64,000 bases of DNA, taken from Nitrosopumilus ureiphilus (GTDB lineage: Archaea; Thermoproteota; Nitrososphaeria; Nitrososphaerales; Nitrosopumilaceae). Made by a program: the position numbers and the translations under genes. The notes beneath the pieces were generated by a model that saw only the letters and a list, made by a program, of their open reading frames with translations, did not search any database and was not told the origin of the DNA. Shown in pieces: positions 35,704 through 44,104 of the stretch. Within the stretch, counting starts at the first letter, position 1, and every line of letters starts with the position of its first letter. The DNA lies in NCBI RefSeq assembly GCF_013407185.1, contig NZ_CP026995.1, forward strand, positions 623,578 through 687,577. Direction: 5' to 3'.

Positions 35704-36639
35704 TTGATTGTATCATTGACATCATTAGAAAAATTAGTAATTCAATTAAGAAAAAAGAAACAGGACGCATCCAAGCTTAGGCAAAAAGCTGAAAAACAAT
35801 TCAAAGAAGCTCGTTCAGCTGAAAGACGTTCTTCATCTGGTTTAACCAGCATCGATAAAAAAATTGAATCTGAACGAGAGGATGTGTCTGATGTGTCTAC
35901 TGTCCTTACACAAAAAACCTCTCAATTGGAGAGTATTGAAAGACTGGTGGCTGCAGCACAAGAAAAACTAACTAGAGAAAAAGAGGCTATAGAACAAGCC
36001 CAACAAGAAATAGAATTTGCTGAAAATCCTGAAGAAAAGGAGAATGCTGAGGCTCGATTACACTCATTAAGTGATCATATCCAAGAATTAGAATCTGAAA
36101 TTAAAAACAGGCGAAAAACTGCCAAAAAAATCTCAGATGATATTTCAAATTATTCAGATGTTAAATCAAAAATTGACTCAAAAATTCAAAAACAAACAAA
36201 ATCAAAACCAACTTTGCGTGAGACAATAACTGAAAGTCATAAGACAACTCAAAAACTTGAAAAAGAATTAGAAAGACGAATTAAAACTGAAGAATCTATT
36301 AAAAACACATTGGAAAAGGCATCATCAAAATTACGAGAACTTTTGGTAAAGAAACACAAGTCTTCTAAAAAGAAACCAGCAAGAAAGACTGCAGCTAAAA
36401 AGAAACCAGCAAGAAAGACTGCAGCTAAAAAGAAACCAGCAAGAAAGACTGCAGCTAAAAAGAAACCAGCAAGAAAGACTGCAGCTAAAAAGAAACCAGC
36501 AAGAAAGACTGCAGCTAAAAAGAAACCAGCAAGAAAGACTGCAGCTAAAAAGAAACCAGCAAGAAAGACTGCAGCTAAAAAGAAACCAGCAAGAAAGACT
36601 GCAGCTAAAAAGAAAGTATCAAAAAAGTCTAAACGATAA
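35704..36639 (+). CDS. Coiled-coil protein with histone-H1-like lysine/alanine tail
   Basis: 311 residues from TTG 35704. Residues about 10-215 form a long charged coiled coil (RKKKQDASKLRQKAEKQFK, REKEAIEQAQQEIEFAEN). Residues about 220-305 are eight perfect ten-residue units KKKPARKTAA, ending KKVSKKSKR. Such tails bind DNA non-specifically in histone H1, bacterial Hc1-type and AlgP-type proteins. I infer a nucleoid-associated bridging protein. The identical DNA of the units shows recent expansion. Confidence 0.75.
   Translation: MIVSLTSLEKLVIQLRKKKQDASKLRQKAEKQFKEARSAERRSSSGLTSIDKKIESEREDVSDVSTVLTQKTSQLESIERLVAAAQEKLTREKEAIEQAQQEIEFAENPEEKENAEARLHSLSDHIQELESEIKNRRKTAKKISDDISNYSDVKSKIDSKIQKQTKSKPTLRETITESHKTTQKLEKELERRIKTEESIKNTLEKASSKLRELLVKKHKSSKKKPARKTAAKKKPARKTAAKKKPARKTAAKKKPARKTAAKKKPARKTAAKKKPARKTAAKKKPARKTAAKKKPARKTAAKKKVSKKSKR
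36367..36606 (+). repeat. Eight perfect 30-bp tandem repeats
   Basis: Unit starts AAAAAGAAACCAGCAAGAAA and ends GACTGCAGCT, repeated eight times without a single base difference, in frame. A length polymorphism between strains is likely. Confidence 0.95.
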
Positions 36640-36688
36640 GTCTCATAATACGATTTCTAGAACATAAAAGTAGGTTTGGTTTCATAAT

Positions 36689-37297
36689 ATGATTATGAAA
36701 AAACGTGGCCCAATAATTTCTATATCTGGATTGGTATTGGTAGTAATCTCACTTTCAATTGCATCTTCTATTGTGCCAAATAACATTTCTGAAATAAACA
36801 ATTTTTCTGATTCGTTACTTGAAGGAATGTTTAATGAAATTACCGATGAAATTCAAATTATGTCTGGCGATTCCACTTCTTTTTCCTATAGTACATTTTC
36901 ATCAGACGTGTCACTAATGTGGGGTATTGGAATAGTTGATTATCAGCCTGGTGATAAATTATCCATAAACATTTCAAATATTTTTGGAGATGATTATGGT
37001 GATTTTATTCAAAATAATCCTATTCTTTTTGAGATGCTGGAAATTCCTCAATCTGACACATTAAATCTAGAAGTTAAAAATATTGGAACAAGAAATGTCA
37101 ACGTCGTAGCAATGTTTTCTGAAGATCCAGACAATTTTGATCCTCTGTCTAATTCCGATTCCTCGACCATGAATGTGGTTTTGGTTCTTGCTATCTCTGG
37201 ATTTTTACTAATTCTTGGAATAATTATTTCAGTTATTGGAACAATAGTGATGCTCGTAGATTTGAAAAATAATCAAAACAATAAAAGAAGTTATTGA
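36689..37297 (+). CDS. Membrane protein with large extracytoplasmic loop
   Basis: 202 residues. Membrane helices at about 8-28 (PIISISGLVLVVISLSIASS) and 165-190 (VVLVLAISGFLLILGIIISV) flank a soluble domain of about 135 residues rich in Ser/Asp/Asn, with no cysteines. The two-helix-plus-loop layout is common in thaumarchaeal surface proteins of unknown function. Overlaps the convergent OB-fold gene by 7 bases. Confidence 0.65.
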   Translation: MIMKKRGPIISISGLVLVVISLSIASSIVPNNISEINNFSDSLLEGMFNEITDEIQIMSGDSTSFSYSTFSSDVSLMWGIGIVDYQPGDKLSINISNIFGDDYGDFIQNNPILFEMLEIPQSDTLNLEVKNIGTRNVNVVAMFSEDPDNFDPLSNSDSSTMNVVLVLAISGFLLILGIIISVIGTIVMLVDLKNNQNNKRSY

Positions 37298-37605
37298 GGA
37301 TTTATTTCCATCTGACCAAATTTACCTTTGGTAAGGGATACTTCACCTTTAAACTCATTTGTGTATCCATTTGTGATCACAACGGTGTCTCCAACATTGA
37401 CTGCTTTAATGTCATCGCCCCACAATGTGAGTTTCATTTGGTCATCTTCAGTTTCACCGTTAGATATGATTGCATCGCAGACATCAACTGTTCCTCCACT
37501 TTTTAGATTTACAGTTCTTGGATCTCCTTTGCTTTTCACTTCGGCGTTTACATTAACTCCACTTCGCATTTTTTTTGCTTGTGAAATTGGTATGAACTCT
37601 GTCAT
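37291..37605 (-). CDS. OB-fold single-stranded nucleic-acid-binding protein (RPA-like)
   Basis: 104 residues from ATG 37605; the frame is open upstream to 37668, but MTEFIPISQAKKMRSGVNVN is the natural start. One OB domain: NVNAEVKSKGDPRTVNLKSG, DQMKLTLWGDDIKAVNVGDT and VVITNGYTNEFKGEVSLTKG, as in single-OB archaeal SSB/RPA homologues. No zinc finger. It could be a replication or repair SSB or an RNA-binding protein. Confidence 0.75.
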   Translation of the reverse strand: MTEFIPISQAKKMRSGVNVNAEVKSKGDPRTVNLKSGGTVDVCDAIISNGETEDDQMKLTLWGDDIKAVNVGDTVVITNGYTNEFKGEVSLTKGKFGQMEINPQ

Positions 37606-37724
37606 GCATTTTTGAATCAAATTAGCACGATTATAAGTTTTCTCAAAAATAATGAAAATTTGGATCAATATTCTATTTTTTCATAATAGTAATTGAGAAA
37701 TATTGGTCCATACACATTCTCATT

Positions 37725-37825
37725 GCAGAGGTATCGAAGCCCGGTCAACCGAGAGGGACTCAAGATCTTCATAATAGGAAATCCCTTCTCTCAGGAGTTC
37801 GTGGGTTCAAATCCCACCCTCTGCA
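37725..37825 (+). tRNA. tRNA-Leu (anticodon CAA) with a 16-nt intron
   Basis: Acceptor stem GCAGAGG (37725-37731) pairs with CCTCTGC (37818-37824); discriminator A. T arm GTGGG-TTCAAAT-CCCAC. The anticodon stem AGGGA (37754-37758) pairs perfectly with TCCCT (37782-37786) only if bases 37765-37780 are removed as an intron after position 37, the usual archaeal site. Loop CT-CAA-G/A gives anticodon CAA. A CTC/GAG variable-arm stem marks it as type II (Leu). Confidence 0.9.
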
Positions 37826-37862
37826 TTTTATTATAACTTGAATATGCTGAATTATTGAAAAA

Positions 37863-37985
37863 TTAAGCAACAATTGCTTTTACTTTGGTTGTTGAATGCC
37901 TTGATATTTTTTTATGCATTTCAGCCAATTCTTCATCCTTGAAAGATAGATTGCATCTAAAACATTTCCAAACTATCTCTGACAT
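37863..37985 (-). CDS. 40-residue C2H2-type zinc-finger microprotein
   Basis: MSEIVWKCFRCNLSFKDEEL then AEMHKKISRH and a short basic tail. CFRC plus HKKISRH give a C-x2-C...H-x5-H spacing close to a classical zinc finger. It is in the otherwise empty 350 bases between tRNA-Leu and the VTT-domain gene, where no other feature is seen. Possibly a small DNA- or RNA-binding protein. Confidence 0.6.
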   Translation of the reverse strand: MSEIVWKCFRCNLSFKDEELAEMHKKISRHSTTKVKAIVA

Positions 37986-38172
37986 GTTCAGTGTAGTCAC
38001 AAATTACTTATAAAGATATTGCATGATTGATCCAATTTGTTACAAAACATGTTCATTGTTGTAAAAATCTTGTAATTCTTTTAATTTTTTAGATCATAAT
38101 AAAATTTTTTTATGACTAAACGATGATCCAAGGGTTTAGAAATAAAAAAAGAGACAGAATTTTTGAGAGAAA

Positions 38173-38790
38173 TTGGATATTTTTGAAATTTTTAGCGAAT
38201 TTTCGTATTTGGGAATTTTTCTAGTTTTGATTGGCGTAAATACTGCGCCAATACTGATGCCTCCCAGCTGGATTATCTTGACATCTTTTTATCTTCTTGA
38301 TCCTAGCTTGAATATTGTCCTACTTGCTATGGTTGGCGCTACAGGTGCTACTCTTGGAAGATTATTTCTCAAAAAAATTAGTGGATTATTTAGAAAATTT
38401 GTTGGAGAAGAACAGAAATCAAATCTAGACATTATTGGAGAATATCTAAATCAAAAAAAATATGGATACGTAATTGCATCTTTTCTGTTTGGAGCTACTC
38501 CCCTCCCAAGCAATATGCTGTTTATTGCCTATGGATTAATGCGTGCCAAGAGTCTAAGTATCTATGTGGGATTTTGGTTTGGTAGAACCATTTCTTATGT
38601 AATGATGATTTATTTTGGTGATACAGTTTTGAGGCCATTTTTTGAAATCTTTGAAGATCGCCTCACTGGAATTTTGCTTATTGATGGCGCTGGGATAGGT
38701 GCTATCATTCTTTTTGCATCTATTAATTGGACTGTTTTAATAACTCAGAAAAAATTAAAGTTTGTTAAACCAAAAATATGGAGAATCTAA
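38173..38790 (+). CDS. DedA/VTT-domain-like membrane protein
   Basis: 205 residues from TTG 38173, five to six membrane helices. The central SFLFGATPLPSNMLFIAYGL and the GATGATLGRLFLKKISGLF segment match the SNARE-associated/VTT (DedA) pattern, including reentrant prolines. DedA proteins act in membrane homeostasis and lipid-carrier flipping. Adjacent to the HD gene with no spacer (next start at 38791), so probably co-transcribed. Confidence 0.65.
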   Translation: MDIFEIFSEFSYLGIFLVLIGVNTAPILMPPSWIILTSFYLLDPSLNIVLLAMVGATGATLGRLFLKKISGLFRKFVGEEQKSNLDIIGEYLNQKKYGYVIASFLFGATPLPSNMLFIAYGLMRAKSLSIYVGFWFGRTISYVMMIYFGDTVLRPFFEIFEDRLTGILLIDGAGIGAIILFASINWTVLITQKKLKFVKPKIWRI

Positions 38791-39411
38791 ATGAGAATAC
38801 TTGATTCGATTAAAGAAGAAATAAAAAAAAGAATCGAAAATGATCCTGCTCATGATTTTGATCATATTATGAGAGTTTACAAAAATGCTCAAAAAATCTG
38901 TAAAAAAGAAAAAGTAAATGAAAAATTTGTTTTGTGTGCTGCATTATTACATGATTTAATATCGCATCCAAAATCTGACAAACGCTCTAAAATGTCTTCA
39001 ATTGAAAGTGCAAAAAAATCACAAAGTATTTTACAACAATATGGTTTCTCAACTGAGGAAATATCCCTCATCTCTGATGCTATTCGTGATCATAGTTTTT
39101 CACAAAATAAAATTCCAACTACTATTGAAGGAAAAATTCTTCAAGATGCAGATAGGTTGGATGCGTTAGGTGCAATTGGAATTGCTCGAGTTTTTGCTAC
39201 GAGTGGTTTACTCAAGCGTCAATTTTATAACATGGATGATCCTTTTTGCAAAAAAAGAATTCCTGATGATAAAATATGGGCAGTTGATCATTTTTTCAAA
39301 AAATTATTGAAACTAGAGTCTATGATGAATACAAAATCTGGAAAAGAAGAGGCAAAGAAAAGAACTAAAATCTTGAAGGAATTTTTAAAACAACTAAAAC
39401 ATGAGATTTAG
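38791..39411 (+). CDS. HD-domain phosphohydrolase
   Basis: 206 residues. Metal-binding HD superfamily residues: HDFDHIMRVYKNAQ, the HD pair in ALLHDLISHP, SDAIRDHSFSQ and DADRLDALGAIGIAR. It belongs to the YedJ/uncharacterised HD hydrolase group; it likely cleaves a nucleotide or other phosphate ester. Starts on the base after the VTT gene and overlaps the convergent gene at its 3' end. Confidence 0.85.
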   Translation: MRILDSIKEEIKKRIENDPAHDFDHIMRVYKNAQKICKKEKVNEKFVLCAALLHDLISHPKSDKRSKMSSIESAKKSQSILQQYGFSTEEISLISDAIRDHSFSQNKIPTTIEGKILQDADRLDALGAIGIARVFATSGLLKRQFYNMDDPFCKKRIPDDKIWAVDHFFKKLLKLESMMNTKSGKEEAKKRTKILKEFLKQLKHEI

Positions 39412-39719
39412 CCATAATCCACATATCTATTATATCGAGTTTCGACCTCTTTGTTTTCTCCTGATTTTATCTTCTCATATTCTTCATTTTTTCTAAATTC
39501 AATGTATTTCATAATATCTAAAAATTCCGCTTCTTTTGGATAAGAGTCAAAGACTGGTTCCATTTTCTTTAAAAATTCTAATGTTTTCTCTCGGTATTCT
39601 TCCCTTGTGGGTTTTTTGATTCCTTTCATTCTAAACCATACCACTGCCCAGCTTGAGCCTACCACATGTGGCAATAAATCAAATGCTCTTTGAATTTCAA
39701 ATCGTTCGTCGTTTCTCAT
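39408..39719 (-). CDS. Hypothetical protein co-transcribed with hemB
   Basis: 103 residues, helical and charged: FEIQRAFDLLPHVVGSSWAV, FLKKMEPVFDSYPKEAEFLD. Its ATG overlaps the hemB stop by 4 bases, so it belongs to the hemA-hemB transcript. No known domain; a helper role in tetrapyrrole synthesis is possible but only inferred from position. Confidence 0.55.
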   Translation of the reverse strand: MRNDERFEIQRAFDLLPHVVGSSWAVVWFRMKGIKKPTREEYREKTLEFLKKMEPVFDSYPKEAEFLDIMKYIEFRKNEEYEKIKSGENKEVETRYNRYVDYG

Positions 39720-40696
39720 GATTCTTGAAGAAATTTAGAGGCAGATTTTGCAAAATATGTTACTATCATGTCTGCACCTGCTCTTTTAATCGAGTATAAA
39801 ATTTCCTCTGTGATGTCTTTTTCATTTACATATCCTAATTGTGATGCAGCTTTTACTAATGCATATTCTCCAGATACGCTGTATGCAGAAACTGGGATGT
39901 TGAATTTTCTTCGAGTCTCAGCAATTAAATCCAAATAAGATAATGCAGGTTTTATCATTACAATGTCTACCCCTTCATTGATGTCTGTTTCTACTTCCAT
40001 CATGGCTTCTCTTGCATTTGTGTATGGCACTTGGTATGTTTTTCTGTCACCAAATTTTGGTGCACATTCTGCTGCATCTCTAAATGGTGAATAAAAGTTT
40101 GATCTGTGTTTAGCTGAATGTGACATTATTGACACATCTGTAAATCCTTCATCATCAAGTGCTTTTCTTATTGCAGCAACTTGACCGTCCATCATTGCTG
40201 ATGGTGATACTGTATCTACCCCAGCTTTTGCTTGACTAACTGCAATCTTTGCAAGAGTGTCCAAACTGGTATCATTATCGATTTTATCACCTTGAATTAT
40301 TCCACAATGGCCTGTAGATGTAAATTGGCATAAACACACATCTGCCATTATTACAATTTTATCCCCAAAATTTTCCCTGATTTGAGATATTGTCTTTTGA
40401 ACTATTCCGTTGTCATCAAATGCCGAAGTTCCAGCTTCATCTTTCTGGGTTGGAATTCCAAAAAGCATGATTGCAGGAATTCCTAACTCACTAATTGTTC
40501 CTACCTCGTCATTTACGTTTTCTAATGGGAGCCTTTCAATTTCTGACATCGATTCTACTTTGACTCTAGTCTTTAGATCTTCTTGAACAAATACTGGACA
40601 AATGAAATCCCTTGGAGATAGAGTGATCTGCTGAATCAACTCTCTCATTTTTTCAGTCGTTCTTAGTCTACGGAGACGTCTTGCAGGAAATGACAT
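39716..40696 (-). CDS. hemB: Porphobilinogen synthase (ALA dehydratase)
   Basis: 326 residues. Condenses two 5-aminolevulinates. Metal-site cysteines in DVCLCQFTSTGHCG (zinc type); the two active-site lysines are in MSHSAKHRSNFYSPFRDAA and VMIKPALSYLD. Downstream of hemA by 30 bases on the same strand. Confidence 0.95.
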   Translation of the reverse strand: MSFPARRLRRLRTTEKMRELIQQITLSPRDFICPVFVQEDLKTRVKVESMSEIERLPLENVNDEVGTISELGIPAIMLFGIPTQKDEAGTSAFDDNGIVQKTISQIRENFGDKIVIMADVCLCQFTSTGHCGIIQGDKIDNDTSLDTLAKIAVSQAKAGVDTVSPSAMMDGQVAAIRKALDDEGFTDVSIMSHSAKHRSNFYSPFRDAAECAPKFGDRKTYQVPYTNAREAMMEVETDINEGVDIVMIKPALSYLDLIAETRRKFNIPVSAYSVSGEYALVKAASQLGYVNEKDITEEILYSIKRAGADMIVTYFAKSASKFLQES

Positions 40697-40726
40697 ATTG
40701 AAATTCTTTTTGGGTAAAATATAATC

Positions 40727-41998
40727 CTAGTCTGCCTGGTCTTGTTTTTTATAGTCAAATAACTTGCTTGCCAATTCTAAAATGCCTGGCTTTCCTTGCT
40801 CAGAGGCTTTTCTGATATTGTTCATGGGTGTTGATACGATGCTTTCTACAACGGCTTTTGTTAGTTCTTCGATAATCTTGATTTTTTCCTCATCTTTTTC
40901 ATCAAGCATTTGAAGTGCTTTCTGCAATTCCTTTTCTCTTAGGTTCTCTATGTTTTTGAATACGTCTTTAACAAGTGGTTCTGCATCTAATCTTTTCATT
41001 GAGGCTTCTAATACACAAACTTCCTCATTAATTATATTTTCAACGGTCTTTACTTTGTTTAATCGTGCATTCATATTTTTTTCAACCATTTCTGCAATTT
41101 GATCTAGATTCATCAGTTTAACGCCTCCTACAGTTGCAACTTTTTCATCAACTGTCCTTGGATTTGATAAATCTAAGATCATCATTCCACCTTTTTTGTT
41201 TTTCATTGCATTAGCTATTCTTTCATTTGTTACAAGAAAATATGGTGCTGTTGTTGCTACAAATATTACATCATAATTATCAAATCCCGATAGAACTTGT
41301 TCAAATTTAATTGGATTTCCTCCCATTGTTTCACAAAACGCCTCTGATCTTCCAAGTGTTCTGCTTGTGACATCAAATGCATATCCTCTTCTTTGTAATG
41401 ATTTTGCAACAAGAGTTGACACTTCGCCTGTTCCAATTAACAACATTTTCTTTGTTTTTAATTCATCGATATTCTCTTCTGCAAGCTTTACTGCCATAGA
41501 ACCTACTGATATTCCTCCAGCACCAATACCACTAGTGTTTCTAATCCTTGCACCTATTCGAATTGCCTTGTCAAATAATTTGTTGAGATGTTGTCCTGAT
41601 GCTTTAACTTCTCTGGCAGAAGTGATAGAGTTTTTTATTTGACCCAGAATTTGTTCTTCACCTAACACCATTGAATCTAATCCCGATGTTAGTTTCAACA
41701 AATGATGAAGTGCTTCTTTGTTTTCCACACACTCTATATTTTCATCAAATGCTTCTTCTTCAAGACCAGTAATTGATGCCCATGTTTTCTTAATTTTACC
41801 TATATCATACGTCTTTGATTTTCCAAATAATTCTATTCTATTACATGTTTGAATAATTACACATTCATCTAATCCTGAATGTTTTTTGAATTGTTCATAT
41901 GCACTTTCCATATTTTTTATTGTAAATTGTTCAAGAATGTGAATTGGTGAGTTACGAAAAGTAACACGTGCATTGATGATGTTTTGATTCATTTCCAA
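40727..41998 (-). CDS. hemA: Glutamyl-tRNA reductase
   Basis: 423 residues. Catalytic cysteine in IIQTCNRIELFG; GLDSMVLGEEQILGQIKNS and the NADPH-binding LLIGTGEVSTLVAKSLQRRG follow; C-terminal dimerisation helix. First step of C5 tetrapyrrole synthesis, feeding HemL. Overlaps the upstream sirC-like gene by 10 bases. Confidence 0.95.
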   Translation of the reverse strand: MEMNQNIINARVTFRNSPIHILEQFTIKNMESAYEQFKKHSGLDECVIIQTCNRIELFGKSKTYDIGKIKKTWASITGLEEEAFDENIECVENKEALHHLLKLTSGLDSMVLGEEQILGQIKNSITSAREVKASGQHLNKLFDKAIRIGARIRNTSGIGAGGISVGSMAVKLAEENIDELKTKKMLLIGTGEVSTLVAKSLQRRGYAFDVTSRTLGRSEAFCETMGGNPIKFEQVLSGFDNYDVIFVATTAPYFLVTNERIANAMKNKKGGMMILDLSNPRTVDEKVATVGGVKLMNLDQIAEMVEKNMNARLNKVKTVENIINEEVCVLEASMKRLDAEPLVKDVFKNIENLREKELQKALQMLDEKDEEKIKIIEELTKAVVESIVSTPMNNIRKASEQGKPGILELASKLFDYKKQDQAD

Positions 41999-42642
41999 TT
42001 CCTCAATATTGTAATTGCTCGCTTTTCAGCTTTTTTTACATGACCGTCTTTTATTAACTGATCAATCTCATTATCACTCATGATTTTACGCAGACATTCT
42101 CCTCTCTGAGTGTTAGAGGGGATGAATTCCTTTGCAAATTTTCTTGCGATCTTCTGAATTCTAATCTGAGCAATGTCCTCTTTTGAAATTATTTTCTTGA
42201 GTGCTTTTTCTAATTTTTCTTTTATTTTCTTTGACATTGCTGGGCTTTGACCGCCTGTAAATATTGCAATCTGAATCATATTGTCAAAATCAATAATTGA
42301 TGGATTTGAAAAACCACTATCTTCAGGATTATCTGAACTATATGCAATAATTTTTTTTCTTTTAGCGGCATTGATTATTTTCTGATTCATCTTTTTGTCA
42401 TTTGTTGTTGTAATGATCATATGTGGTTTGAATTTTGAAATAAATTTTATATCTTGAATTTTTTGTTTTTTTAATTTGATTTTGTTGGATTTGTATAATT
42501 TGTTAATTTGGGGATTTACTGAAGCACTGATTACTAGAATCTCACAATTTTGCTTTAATAGAGAATTGATTCTTTTTTCTGCCTCATTTCCCCCTCCTAT
42601 GACTATCACTGTCTTATTTTGAAGATTAAGATTAACTATCAT
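41989..42642 (-). CDS. Precorrin-2 dehydrogenase / sirohydrochlorin ferrochelatase-like
   Basis: 217 residues. N-terminal Rossmann domain NKTVIVIGGGNEAEKRINSL and IITTTNDKKMNQKIINAAKR, then SSDNPEDSGFSNPSIIDFDN and FTGGQSPAMSKKIKEKLE, as in SirC/Met8p/CysG-B. Oxidises precorrin-2 to sirohydrochlorin; whether it also inserts iron is not visible. Heads the sirC-hemA-hemB operon; divergent from the siroheme decarboxylase gene. Confidence 0.88.
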   Translation of the reverse strand: MIVNLNLQNKTVIVIGGGNEAEKRINSLLKQNCEILVISASVNPQINKLYKSNKIKLKKQKIQDIKFISKFKPHMIITTTNDKKMNQKIINAAKRKKIIAYSSDNPEDSGFSNPSIIDFDNMIQIAIFTGGQSPAMSKKIKEKLEKALKKIISKEDIAQIRIQKIARKFAKEFIPSNTQRGECLRKIMSDNEIDQLIKDGHVKKAEKRAITILRNWK

Positions 42643-42712
42643 CGATCAAAGGGGCTGGAGTTTCTATTTATGTATTAAAAATCAACGAGTAAATTTCTAG
42701 CTACATTTTTAA

Positions 42713-43762
42713 TTGAATGACCAAGATACTGACTTGATGACTTCAATGGATGAATCTGATAAAGAACTCCTAAATGAAATTCAATGGACTTTTCCACTCG
42801 TTACAAGACCTTTTGATGCTATTGCTAAAAAATTCAACACTACGCCCGAATTCATCAAAGAACGCCTTAATCATCTAAAAGAGATTGGTGTTTTGAGACA
42901 GCTCAGCGCAATTTTTGATACTAGAAAACTTGGTTATACTAGTTCATTAGTTGCAATGGAAATTGAAGATGGTAAACTAGAATATGTTGCTAGTCAAATC
43001 AATCATCATCCTGGTGTTAGTCATAATTATGAGCGAGATCATCAATTTAATCTCTGGTTCACATTGGCTGTTCCTCCAGGTACTGATTTAAAAGATGAAC
43101 TTGATAAATTCAATGTTCTTCCAGGAATTAAAAAAGTAAGAATGCTTCCAACTTTACAATTGTTCAAGATTGGTGTAAAGCTTGACATGGTAGATGATAA
43201 AAAACATGAAATTGCACCAACAGAAGAGAAAAAAGAAATTAAAAATATTAAATTTGATCCTAACGAAGAAGACAAAAATTTTATCCGTGAATTACAAAAA
43301 GATATGGAAATAATTGATGAGCCTTTTGTAAAGACTGCCAAGAATCTTGGAATAACTGAAGAAGAATTGTTTGAAAAAATGAAATACTATGAAGAAATTG
43401 GTGTGATGAGAAGATTTGCAGCCATCTTGAGACATAGACAAGTTGGATTTACTGCAAATGGTATGATTGTTTGGAAAGTGCCTGAAGATAGAATTTCAAA
43501 AGTTGGAGAAACTCTGGGATCGTTTCCTCAGGTGAGTCATTGCTATGAACGTCCTACATATCCTGACTGGCCATACAACGTGTTTTCAATGATACATTGC
43601 AAAACCCATGATGAGGCAAATGAAATGGCAAAAACAATCCAAGATCAAATACATGTTGATGATTATAAAATACTCTTCAGTTCTCGTGAATTTAAAAAAA
43701 CACGAGTTGAATATTTTGTAGAGAACTCCTTTAGTTTGGAAGAAAAAGTTCCAGCTTCCTAA
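42713..43762 (+). CDS. ahbAB: Fused siroheme decarboxylase AhbA-AhbB (Lrp/AsnC-like)
   Basis: 349 residues from TTG 42713 (ATG 42737 possible). Two homologous halves, about 1-165 and 185-349, each a winged helix plus an Lrp-type ferredoxin-like domain. Half one has VSHNYERDHQFNLWFTLAVP (103-122), half two has VSHCYERPTYPDWPYNVFSM (274-293). These are diagnostic of the siroheme decarboxylase subunits AhbA/AhbB (also NirDLGH), usually separate proteins. Converts siroheme to didecarboxysiroheme on the way to heme b. Often misnamed a transcription regulator. Confidence 0.85.
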   Translation: MNDQDTDLMTSMDESDKELLNEIQWTFPLVTRPFDAIAKKFNTTPEFIKERLNHLKEIGVLRQLSAIFDTRKLGYTSSLVAMEIEDGKLEYVASQINHHPGVSHNYERDHQFNLWFTLAVPPGTDLKDELDKFNVLPGIKKVRMLPTLQLFKIGVKLDMVDDKKHEIAPTEEKKEIKNIKFDPNEEDKNFIRELQKDMEIIDEPFVKTAKNLGITEEELFEKMKYYEEIGVMRRFAAILRHRQVGFTANGMIVWKVPEDRISKVGETLGSFPQVSHCYERPTYPDWPYNVFSMIHCKTHDEANEMAKTIQDQIHVDDYKILFSSREFKKTRVEYFVENSFSLEEKVPAS

Positions 43763-44097
43763 AACTCATTTTCATCATGTCCAACGACATGAACTGTACA
43801 AAAATATTGGTCGTTCATATTGCAATAAAATTCTGAATCCTCTCCACATAAATTACATGTTGGTCTTTCATCCAGTTCTGAGAGTTTTGTATGGTATACT
43901 TTACTCCTACTCGTTATGCCTGAATCTTTGTAAATTCTAGTCAGGTTTGAATAATATTCTAATTCTCCAGGATTTAATGGCTCTTTATTTTTGATTTTTT
44001 TAATTATTGCCTTCCATTTTTTATATTTACCAATCTTGGCAAGCTTCATTCTTTCTATAACTTCTAAAGTTTTTTCTGAATCTATTGGAATGTCCAT
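43759..44097 (-). CDS. Hypothetical protein with C-terminal zinc-binding motif
   Basis: 112 residues. Helical, basic N-terminus (VIERMKLAKIGKYKKWKAII). The C-terminus CNLCGEDSEFYC...YFCTVHVVGHD has a B-box-like set of Cys and His for one or two zincs. Convergent with the decarboxylase gene, overlapping by 4 bases; 7 bases after the aldo/keto reductase gene on the same strand. Confidence 0.6.
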   Translation of the reverse strand: MDIPIDSEKTLEVIERMKLAKIGKYKKWKAIIKKIKNKEPLNPGELEYYSNLTRIYKDSGITSRSKVYHTKLSELDERPTCNLCGEDSEFYCNMNDQYFCTVHVVGHDENEF

Positions 44098-44104
44098 CTG
44101 TTGA

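Noticed and set aside
42713..43762. Lrp/AsnC transcription regulator
   Set aside because: Winged-helix and Lrp-type domains are present, but the VSHNYERDH and YPDWPYN motifs and heme-gene neighbours identify siroheme decarboxylase.
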